Positions 36,075-42,211 of a stretch of 64,000 nt of DNA are shown here, piece after piece. Within the stretch, counting starts at the first letter, position 1. Each line of letters opens with the position of its first letter. The notes under the pieces were generated by a model. The model was not told the origin of the DNA, searched no databases, and saw only the letters and a program-made list of their open reading frames with translations. The stretch covers positions 1-64,000 of the forward strand of contig NZ_REFW01000002.1 of NCBI RefSeq assembly GCF_003688855.1, in the 5' to 3' direction. The stretch is from Tessaracoccus antarcticus (GTDB lineage Bacteria > Actinomycetota > Actinomycetes > Propionibacteriales > Propionibacteriaceae). Both the position numbers and the translations under genes were made by a program.

Positions 36075-36292
36075 GACCGCTCCGATCACTCGTGTGGAAG
36101 TCCGTGCCCATCCACATCGACGGGCTGACCGATCCTTGGTGAAAACGACCATAGCAGCGGCATATCGGGCCGGGGCGGGCGGGGTGGATTATCTCCTACA
36201 CGTTGTCGTACAAGCGTGTGCGCGGACGGTTGTGCAGTCTGTTCGCAGTGTCGACCGACTATTTTCTGCTGTGCTCTGGCTGGGCACGCAAC
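36075..36292 (-). promoter_or_regulatory. eut operon promoter region with a short dyad
   Basis: The 218 nt upstream of eutH contain no gene. At 36199-36218 is a dyad with core TTGT-N3-ACAA flanked by CACG and CGTG, a plausible operator. On the minus strand GATAAT (from TAGGAGATAATCC) about 115 nt before eutH is a possible -10, with TTGTAC upstream, but the spacing is short. No eutVW-type antiterminator hairpins or riboswitch were recognised. Regulator unknown. Confidence 0.4.
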
Positions 36293-36321
36293 TGCGCCCC
36301 CCGGCGTGGCCGAGGGGCGCA
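36293..36321 (-). terminator. GC-rich hairpin after glnA
   Basis: GCGCCCCCCGGC (36294-36305) pairs with GCCGAGGGGCGC (36309-36320), with one wobble and a 3-nt loop, plus a closing T:A pair. It begins about 20 nt after the glnA stop. There is no T-run, which is common for terminators in GC-rich Actinobacteria. It probably separates glnA from eut transcription. Confidence 0.6.
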
Positions 36322-36340
36322 ATGTGTGCTTGCAGAGGCG

Positions 36341-37762
36341 TCAGAGTGCGTAGTACAGCTCGAACTCATAGGGATGGGGACGGACCTGGACCGCCAGGAT
36401 CTCGGCGCGCTTCAGTTCGATCCACGTCTCGATGAGGTCCGGTGTGAACACGTCCCCGGCGAACAGGAAGTCCTGGTCAGCCTCCAGGGCGTCCAACACC
36501 TCGCCCAGCGTCGTCGGTACGGTCTCCACCTGGGCGTGCTCGTCGGGTGGCAACTCGTAGAGGTCCTTGTCGATGGGGTCCGGCGGCTCGATGCGGTTCT
36601 GGATACCGTCAATCCCTGCGAGCAACATGGCGGCGAATGCCAGGTAGGGGTTGCTGGAGGGGTCAGGGCAGCGGAACTCGATGCGCTTGGCCTTGGGGTT
36701 GGACCCCGTGATGGGGATGCGAATGCAGGCCGAACGGTTGCGCTGCGAGTAGACCAGGTTCACGGGCGCCTCGAACCCCGGCACCAGCCGGTGGTAGGAG
36801 TTCACGGAAGGATTGGTGAAGGCCAACAGCGCGGGCGCGTGCTTCAGAATGCCACCGATGTAATGGCGTGCCATGTCGGAGAGGCCCGCGTAGCCGCTCT
36901 CGTCGTAGAACAGCGGCTTGCCCTGGTCCCAGATGGACATGTGACAGTGCATGCCGGACCCGTTGTCCCCGAAGATGGGCTTCGGCATGAACGTTGCTGT
37001 CTTCCCGGCCGCCCAGGCGGTGTTCTTCACGAGGTACTTGAACTTCATGACGTCGTCGGCGGAGCGCAGCATGGTGTCGAAGCGCCAGTTGATCTCGGCC
37101 TGACCGGCGGTGCCCACCTCGTGGTGTGCCCGCTCGACGATGAGCCCGGAGGCCTCCATGTGGCGGACGATGTCATCGCGCAGGTCACCGAAGTGGTCGA
37201 CGGGGGCGACCGGGAAGTAACCGCCCTTGTACCTCGGCTTGTACCCACGGTTGCCGCCATCCTCGACCCGTCCACTGTTCCAGGCGCCGGCCTCGGAATC
37301 GATGTGGTAGTACGAGCTGTTGGCGGTGGAGTCGAAGCGGATGTCGTCGAAGACGTAGAACTCGGCCTCCGAGGCGAAGAATGCAGTGTCACCGATACCG
37401 GTGGAGGCCAGGTAGGCCTCCGCCTTGCGCACGATGTTGCGAGGGTCCCTCGAGTACGGCTCCTTGGTGAGCGGGTCGTGGACGAAGAAGTTGACGTTCA
37501 GCGTCTTGGACTTGCGGAAGGGATCCCGATAGGCGCTGGTTGGGTCTGGCATGAGCGCCATGTCCGACTCGTGAATTTTCTGGAAGCCCGTGATCGACGA
37601 ACCGTCGAAGGACAACCCGTCGGTGAAGACCTCGGGTCCAAATGATGACACCGGCACCGTGAAGTGCTGCATGACGCCGGGAAGGTCGCAGAAGCGGACG
37701 TCGATTGTCTCGATGCCCTCCTCCTTGACGTAGGCGAGCAGTTCGTCTGCGTCTTTGAACAT
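36341..37762 (-). CDS. glnA: Glutamine synthetase type I, adenylylation-regulated GlnA
   Basis: 473 aa, the GSI-beta length. It condenses glutamate and ammonia with ATP. Diagnostic segments are [62 protein letters not shown] and NRSACIRIP. The adenylylation motif [10 protein letters not shown] is present, so its Tyr is a GlnE target, unlike GlnA2. The ATG has GGAGGAACATCA upstream. It lies just before the eut operon on the same strand and would capture ammonia released by EutBC, though transcription is probably separate. Confidence 0.97.
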   Translation of the reverse strand: MFKDADELLAYVKEEGIETIDVRFCDLPGVMQHFTVPVSSFGPEVFTDGLSFDGSSITGFQKIHESDMALMPDPTSAYRDPFRKSKTLNVNFFVHDPLTKEPYSRDPRNIVRKAEAYLASTGIGDTAFFASEAEFYVFDDIRFDSTANSSYYHIDSEAGAWNSGRVEDGGNRGYKPRYKGGYFPVAPVDHFGDLRDDIVRHMEASGLIVERAHHEVGTAGQAEINWRFDTMLRSADDVMKFKYLVKNTAWAAGKTATFMPKPIFGDNGSGMHCHMSIWDQGKPLFYDESGYAGLSDMARHYIGGILKHAPALLAFTNPSVNSYHRLVPGFEAPVNLVYSQRNRSACIRIPITGSNPKAKRIEFRCPDPSSNPYLAFAAMLLAGIDGIQNRIEPPDPIDKDLYELPPDEHAQVETVPTTLGEVLDALEADQDFLFAGDVFTPDLIETWIELKRAEILAVQVRPHPYEFELYYAL

Positions 37763-37828
37763 TGATGTTCCTCCAGTCGTGGCTACGTACTTCCACAAGA
37801 GACGTTATCGGCTGGAAGTTGCTCAGCC

Positions 37829-37855
37829 GTTGCGCGTTCATTACAGGCGCGTTAC
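37829..37855. promoter_or_regulatory. Possible GlnR-like nitrogen-regulation site upstream of glnA
   Basis: Read on the minus strand, three 5-mers are spaced by exactly 6 nt: GTAAC-n6-GTAAT-n6-GCAAC. This resembles the actinobacterial GlnR box pattern gTnAC-n6-GaAAC. It lies 67 nt upstream of the glnA start, in the divergent region with the RDD gene. The match is degenerate and the assignment is inference. Confidence 0.35.
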
Positions 37856-37878
37856 GCGCCCAGATACCCTTGGGTCCC

Positions 37879-38301
37879 GTGAGCGACGCGTCGTTGTATC
37901 CCGGACAAACCCTAGGACTTCCCGAGCATGGGCGTGGTTCCCTGGCAGGGTGGTGGCCACGGATAGGTGCCATGGTGGGCGACTGGGCCGCCAGCATGGT
38001 GATTGCCGTCGCCCTGTTCGGAACGGGCGTCATCAATGGTTCCGGATGGCGCGTGTTCATGGTGCTGGCCGTCTATTTCGTGCAGGCCAGTGTGCTGACG
38101 GCACTGACGGGCGGTTCCTTCGGACAGCTGATCGTTCGCATCGGCGTCATCCGGCTGGACGGCGAACCGCTCGGATGGTGGCGCCCGTTCGTGCGTACTG
38201 CCCTGAAGTGCATGGTGATCCCACACATCGTCGTGGGAGCCGAACGGCGCCCACTCACAGACATGATGTTGTCCACCGTGGTGGTCACGCGTCGGGGTTG
38301 A
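37879..38301 (+). CDS. RDD-family membrane protein
   Basis: 140 aa starting at GTG (MSDASLYPG). An RDD domain begins at GWWPRIGAMVGDWAASMVIAVALFG, with the Arg and Asp that name the family. A second helix pair follows (FMVLAVYFVQASVLTALTGGSFGQLIVRIGVIRLDG), then a final WRPFVRTALKCMVIPHIV helix. It is divergent from glnA, and its 3' end overlaps the convergent oxidoreductase gene by 17 nt. Function unknown; RDD proteins are small membrane proteins of uncertain transport role. Confidence 0.82.
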   Translation: MSDASLYPGQTLGLPEHGRGSLAGWWPRIGAMVGDWAASMVIAVALFGTGVINGSGWRVFMVLAVYFVQASVLTALTGGSFGQLIVRIGVIRLDGEPLGWWRPFVRTALKCMVIPHIVVGAERRPLTDMMLSTVVVTRRG

Positions 38302-39289
38302 TGGCCACGAGGATGCGACCGTGGGACTGCCCGTCCAACAGTCGCTCCGCGGCAGCGATGGCGCCCTCCAGCGGTACCGTCTCCGTCAGTGAGTCCAGCA
38401 CGTCGAGGTCCAGGTCCCGGGAGAGCAGGTCCCATGCCCTCGTGCGGGCACCCGGCTGGGCCCATACCGAGTCGATGCCTGCGAGCGTCACCCCACGCAG
38501 GATGAACGGCATCACGGTGGTGGGCAGATCCGCGGATCCCGCCAGACCGCACGCAGCCACCACACCCCCCGGCCTCGTCTGTGCCAGGGCGTTGGCCAGC
38601 ACCGCGCCACCGACGGCGTCCACCACCCCGGCCCACCGGGCCGACTGCAGCGGTTTGCCGTACGACGAGAGTTCCGAGCGGTCGACCAGCGACGTTGCTC
38701 CGAGCCGGGTGAGGTAGTCCCGGAACTGGTCGGCGCGGCCAGTGAGCGCCGCCACCTCGAATCCTGCGCGGGCCAGGAGCATCGTCGCGATGGAGCCGAC
38801 GCCACCCGTCGCGCCCGTGACGAGCACGGGTCCATCATCGGGTGAGACACCCTCATGGACGAGGCGGGACACCGCCAGCGCCGCCGTGTACCCAGCGGTG
38901 CCAAGTGCCGCGGCACGGGCGGGGGTGATGGCGCGGGGGAGGGGGATGGCCAGGGCAGCGTCGATGTGAGCGCGCGTGGCCAGCCCTCCGTGCCGGTTCT
39001 CGGACTGCCCGGCACCGTTGAGGACGATCCAGTCGCCGGGCGCGAATCGTCCGTCGTCGGATGTCACGACGGTGCCCACGAGGTCTATGCCTGCCACCAG
39101 GGGTGTCTGGCGCACCACACCCGGACGCCCCGTCAGCGCCAGCGCATCCTTGTAGTTGATCCCCGAGAAGGCGACGTCGACGACGGTCCCGCCGTCGCCC
39201 AGAAAGGACTCGGACACATCCTCCAGCGTCGCGACGCGGCTCGGTCGGCTGTCAGAGGGCACTTCCCGAACCACTATTGCTCGAACCAT
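38285..39289 (-). CDS. MDR-family NADPH oxidoreductase, acrylyl-CoA reductase/YhdH-like
   Basis: 334 aa medium-chain reductase without zinc-ligand cysteines. NYKDALALTGRPGVVRQTPLVAGIDLVGTVV near the N terminus and VTGATGGVGSIATMLLARAGFEVAALTGR as the nucleotide-binding fold are typical of the YhdH/AcuI group. It also has LGATSLVDRSEL and ACGLAGSADLPTTVMPFILRGVTLAGIDS. It probably reduces an activated double bond (acryloyl-CoA or quinone-like) with NADPH. The ATG at 39289 fits the family start. It lies back to back with the S8 protease gene. Confidence 0.85.
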   Translation of the reverse strand: MVRAIVVREVPSDSRPSRVATLEDVSESFLGDGGTVVDVAFSGINYKDALALTGRPGVVRQTPLVAGIDLVGTVVTSDDGRFAPGDWIVLNGAGQSENRHGGLATRAHIDAALAIPLPRAITPARAAALGTAGYTAALAVSRLVHEGVSPDDGPVLVTGATGGVGSIATMLLARAGFEVAALTGRADQFRDYLTRLGATSLVDRSELSSYGKPLQSARWAGVVDAVGGAVLANALAQTRPGGVVAACGLAGSADLPTTVMPFILRGVTLAGIDSVWAQPGARTRAWDLLSRDLDLDVLDSLTETVPLEGAIAAAERLLDGQSHGRILVAINPDA

Positions 39290-39467
39290 GCCTCCGACCC
39301 TATCCATTGATCGAGTGGCTGTAGTGCTGTTCGCCCTGAACAATCCCGGCCACTTCGGATGTGCGCGACCCCGGGGGAATAGGCTCGAGAAACCAGGGAT
39401 GGCGTATGTGTCAGCGCAGTGCCGGCGCCGCCTCGTGCTTCCCGGGAACAGTGGAAGGGCCACCACC

Positions 39468-40952
39468 ATGAGGAGTGTCGAGCAGCCGGGAAGCAACCCC
39501 GTTCCGCAGGTCGATCCGGACGTCGCCGCCGCGTGGGGTGCGCGGCTGTGGGGTCCCGGGGCGGGACGTTCCACCGCCTACATCGCGGATTCGTTGCTGG
39601 TGACAGCCGAGCCGGACGAGTTGGCGGGGCTGCTGGAAAAGATCGCTGCAATCTCCAAGGAACTGGGCATCGGCATCGAACCCGTGACATTGGGCATCCG
39701 GATGAGGATGCAGGATCCGCCCGTACAGCTCCATCCCGTGACCAACGCGGTGAAGCTGTACGGGGACCCCGAGATCGTCGATGCCGTGCAACTTCTTTTG
39801 CGTGTGCGACGCGCAGGCATCACCCAGGTCTCCCTGGATCACCTCCTCGTGGCTGCCCCGTACTACGCGGGGGTTCCGTACTATGCGGGTGTTCCCTACT
39901 ACGCGGGTGTGCCGTACTACGCAGGGGTGGGCGCCCCGGTCACGACCTATGGCACCCCGGGGATGGGTGGACGCAGCCCGGTGGCCGTGGTCCTGCACGA
40001 CCCCGCCGCGCACCGACGGCGCCTCGAGCGGCCCCCTGTGGTGGTGGTGCCGGACACAGGGCTCGAAGAGCACCCCTGGTTCACGGACGAGACGATGGCC
40101 ACGGCCGAGGTGCGGGTGGACGGCCAGCTCCTCGGGCGCCACGGCACGGTCTCCGGCTCCTCCACACCGGAGCCCCCGCGCAATCCCCTCGACGGCAGCC
40201 TTCTCCCGTACGCCGGACACGGAACCTTCATCGCCGGCCTCATCCGGCAGCTGTGCCCCGAGGCGCGCATCCTGGGGATACCCGTCATGACTGACGACGG
40301 CGTCGTGTCGGAGTCATGCCTCCTCGCGACGCTCCAGTCGTTGCAGGCACGCCAGGTGAGTGCGCTCGGCGGCGGGGAGCAGGACCAACTCATCGACGTT
40401 CTCAGCCTGTCGCTCGGGTACTACCACGAGGCGCCTGATGATGCCCTGGCCGACGGACCGCTGGGCCTCCTGCTGGAGAACTTTGGCCGGCTCGGGGTAC
40501 TCGTGGTGGCGGCGGCCGGCAACAATGCCACCACCTCGCCCATGTTCCCCGCAGGATTCGCCGAGGGCCCCGTGGAGGTGGGGCGCCTGCCACTGGTGGG
40601 TGTGGGAGCGCAGAATCCGGACGGCACGGTTGCCTACTTCAGCAATGCTGGCCCGTGGGTGAGCTGCCACCGTATGGGGGCGGCCCTCGTCAGCACCATG
40701 CCGGTGGGGTGCGGGGGCGACCGGCAGATGATGGCCTCCCTCGACCACGAGGGTCACCACCGCGGCACCATCGATCCCGATGGGTTCTCCGGTGGGTTCG
40801 GCGTGTGGAGCGGCACATCGTTTGCCGCCCCCGTCCTGGCAGGGGCTCTGGCCGCGCATCTGAGTGACGATGATGGCCCGTCCTTCCTCCAGAGCAGCGT
40901 GGATCGCGGCTGGAAGGCGCTGGCGGCTGAGCTCGGCTGGAAGCGGCCCTGA
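39468..40952 (+). CDS. Subtilisin-like S8 serine protease with YYAGVP repeats, no signal peptide
   Basis: 494 aa. The catalytic set is complete: Asp196 in VVVVPDTGLE, His251 in YAGHGTFIAGL, oxyanion Asn352 in VAAAGNNAT and Ser451 in SGTSFAAPV. The N-terminal ~130 residues are a separate alpha/beta region. Residues 131-154 are four hexapeptide repeats (PYYAGV). No signal peptide or transmembrane helix is seen, so it should be cytoplasmic. The ATG has GGAAGG upstream. It is first in a co-directional series with a sigma factor, a CHAT protease and a metacaspase, and is followed by a hairpin. A weak version of the motif found upstream of the sigma operon occurs at 39406-39438. The target protein is unknown. 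Confidence 0.88.
   Translation: MRSVEQPGSNPVPQVDPDVAAAWGARLWGPGAGRSTAYIADSLLVTAEPDELAGLLEKIAAISKELGIGIEPVTLGIRMRMQDPPVQLHPVTNAVKLYGDPEIVDAVQLLLRVRRAGITQVSLDHLLVAAPYYAGVPYYAGVPYYAGVPYYAGVGAPVTTYGTPGMGGRSPVAVVLHDPAAHRRRLERPPVVVVPDTGLEEHPWFTDETMATAEVRVDGQLLGRHGTVSGSSTPEPPRNPLDGSLLPYAGHGTFIAGLIRQLCPEARILGIPVMTDDGVVSESCLLATLQSLQARQVSALGGGEQDQLIDVLSLSLGYYHEAPDDALADGPLGLLLENFGRLGVLVVAAAGNNATTSPMFPAGFAEGPVEVGRLPLVGVGAQNPDGTVAYFSNAGPWVSCHRMGAALVSTMPVGCGGDRQMMASLDHEGHHRGTIDPDGFSGGFGVWSGTSFAAPVLAGALAAHLSDDDGPSFLQSSVDRGWKALAAELGWKRP
39858..39929 (+). repeat. Four 18-bp tandem repeats within the S8 protease gene
   Basis: Four head-to-tail units, CCGTACTACGCGGGGGTT and close variants, encode P-Y-Y-A-G-V four times. 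Most differences between units are synonymous, which suggests that protein-level selection maintains the repeat, or that expansion is recent. The repeat joins the N-terminal domain to the protease domain. Confidence 0.95.
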
Positions 40953-40983
40953 CGGGCACCTCGGAGCCCGGCCCGAATGCCGT

Positions 40984-41006
40984 GGGGTGGTTGGACGAAC
41001 CGCCCC
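40984..41006 (+). terminator. Stem-loop after the S8 protease gene
   Basis: GGGGTGGTT (40984-40992) pairs with AACCGCCCC (40998-41006), nine pairs including one wobble, with loop GGACG. It lies about 30 nt past the protease stop and before the sigma-operon promoter. No T-run follows. It suggests that the protease and the sigma operon are separate transcripts. Confidence 0.55.
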
Positions 41007-41061
41007 GTCGGGAGGGGCAACAGGCATAGGCTCGGCGTGAGGGGCCGGGCGTCGACGTCGG

Positions 41062-41093
41062 ATGTATCACCAGTGCGCCCTCGTCCCTCTTGG
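41062..41093 (+). promoter_or_regulatory. Shared promoter-like element, copy A (upstream of sigma operon)
   Basis: ATGTATCACC (41062-41071), 14 nt, then CCTCTTGG (41086-41093). The same two blocks 13 nt apart occur before the three-gene effector operon at 44701-44731. Position, two-block form and repetition suggest -35 and -10 elements of the promoter recognised by the adjacent ECF sigma factor, implying autoregulation. The block-to-sigma match is inferred. Confidence 0.6.
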
Positions 41094-41123
41094 ATGTCGA
41101 GGAAGCTCTGCGGGAGGACCGAC

Positions 41124-41174
41124 ATGACAAGACACGCAAGGCCCCAGCCATCACACGCTGGGGCCCGGCCATGA
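41124..41174 (+). CDS. Possible 16-codon leader peptide coupled to the sigma factor start
   Basis: An ATG with a well-placed GGGAGG encodes MTRHARPQPSHAGARP, then TGA. The stop overlaps the sigma-factor ATG (ATGA at 41171-41174). The sigma ATG itself lacks a ribosome binding site, so its translation may depend on ribosomes finishing this short frame. Expression is not proven, and it may simply be a translation-coupling device. No similarity to a known peptide is recognised. Confidence 0.4.
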   Translation: MTRHARPQPSHAGARP

Positions 41175-41743
41175 CCGAGACCACCAGCCTCGTGAAGGAG
41201 GCCGCCTCGCTGTTCAGCGAGTTCCGCGACGGGCAGCGCGGCAGCATCGACCCTCTCGTCAGGCTGATGACACCCACGATGTGGCACATGGCCCGATCCT
41301 GCGGCCTCAGCAGCGGCGACGCAGAGGATGTGGTGCAGAGCGTCTGGCTTGCGCTGGTTGCCAAGGCCGACACAGTGCGTGACCCCGCCACGGTGGTGGC
41401 CTGGCTGGGCACCAGCGTCCGGCGTGAGTCCTGGCGTGTGAGCCGCGAACGACGGCGCGCCCAGCTGCGCAACGACCTGCCGGAGCGCCCGGACCCAGCG
41501 CCTGGGCCCGCAGAGAAAGTGGTGCTCGACGAGACACAGCAAGCTCTGTGGAGGCATCTGAGTTCCCTCTCGCCCCGCTGCCAGGCGCTGCTGCGCGTCA
41601 TCAGCCGCGGTGGCCCGCCGGACTACGCCGCGCTGGCGCAGTCGCTGGGGATTCCGGTGGGCTCCATCGGACCAACGCGCGGCCGGTGCCTCGTCGCCCT
41701 TCGCCGATCACTCCTGAACGACCCTGCATGGAGCCCGTCATGA
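41171..41743 (+). CDS. ECF-type sigma-70 family sigma factor
   Basis: 190 aa. It contains a sigma-2 region (DPLVRLMTPTMWHMARSCGLSSGDAEDVVQSVWLALV), a variable linker and a sigma-4 helix-turn-helix region (LWRHLSSLSPRCQALLRVISRGGPPDYAALAQSLGIPVGSIGPTRGRCLVALRRSL), with no sigma-3, as in ECF factors. It directs RNA polymerase to a dedicated promoter class, probably the element seen before its own operon and before the gene at 44780. Its stop overlaps the start of the next small gene (ATGA), which overlaps in turn into the CHAT gene. Confidence 0.9.
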   Translation: MTETTSLVKEAASLFSEFRDGQRGSIDPLVRLMTPTMWHMARSCGLSSGDAEDVVQSVWLALVAKADTVRDPATVVAWLGTSVRRESWRVSRERRRAQLRNDLPERPDPAPGPAEKVVLDETQQALWRHLSSLSPRCQALLRVISRGGPPDYAALAQSLGIPVGSIGPTRGRCLVALRRSLLNDPAWSPS

Positions 41744-42210
41744 ACGCATCCCTGGACCCACCGATGGACGGACTCGACGAGATGATCCTGGGTCAGTTGG
41801 CCTGCCTCTTCGACGCCGTGGATCCGCCGCCGGCCGGCCTCGCTGACGATGTGCTGTTCACCCTGTCCCTGGCGGCGCTCGACGCAGAACTGGCCACGCT
41901 GGCCGACGCGTCGGCGCTGCAGTTGCGCACCAGCGCCGCGTCACCGTCGGACACTGTGACGTTCACGAGTTCGGCGCTGCAGCTGATGGTCTCGGCCACC
42001 CCCGACGGGGACGGTCTGCGGATCGACGGCTGGATCACCGGCGGTGGTCTCCGGGTGGAACTGATCGCCGGCACCACATCGTGGAGTGCCACCTCGGACG
42101 TCAACGGCCGACTCGTCTGGCATGGAGTGCCGCACGGCGCCATCAGGTTCCTCATGCACCGAGATGATGAAGGCTCCCGCACGGTCCTGACACCGCTGAT
42201 CGAGCTCTGA
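41740..42210 (+). CDS. Small protein between sigma factor and CHAT protease, possible sigma regulator
   Basis: 156 aa. The N-terminal half is helical (LDEMILGQLACLFDAVDPPPAGLADDVLFTLSLAALDAELATLAD). The C-terminal half is predicted beta-rich with an Ig-like/carboxypeptidase-regulatory look (LRVELIAGTTSWSATSDVNGRLVWHGVPHGAIRFLMHR). Small proteins of this layout commonly follow ECF sigma genes next to CHAT genes in Actinobacteria, as far as I recall. An anti-sigma or sensor role is plausible but unproven. No transmembrane helix. It overlaps the sigma gene by 4 nt and ends 1 nt before the CHAT GTG. Confidence 0.75.
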   Translation: MNASLDPPMDGLDEMILGQLACLFDAVDPPPAGLADDVLFTLSLAALDAELATLADASALQLRTSAASPSDTVTFTSSALQLMVSATPDGDGLRIDGWITGGGLRVELIAGTTSWSATSDVNGRLVWHGVPHGAIRFLMHRDDEGSRTVLTPLIEL

Positions 42211-42211
42211 C

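Noticed and set aside
34891-36128. Plus-strand frames opposite eutH
   Set aside because: eutH has strong membrane-protein features and operon context; the opposite frames are compositionally biased.
36075-36292. Searched for a cobalamin riboswitch or EutVW antiterminator hairpins before the eut operon
   Set aside because: No B12-box or paired dual-hairpin motif was recognised; only a short dyad is present.
39858-39929. Short regular repeats considered as a CRISPR array
   Set aside because: The units are contiguous, without spacers, and encode an in-frame hexapeptide repeat within a protease gene.
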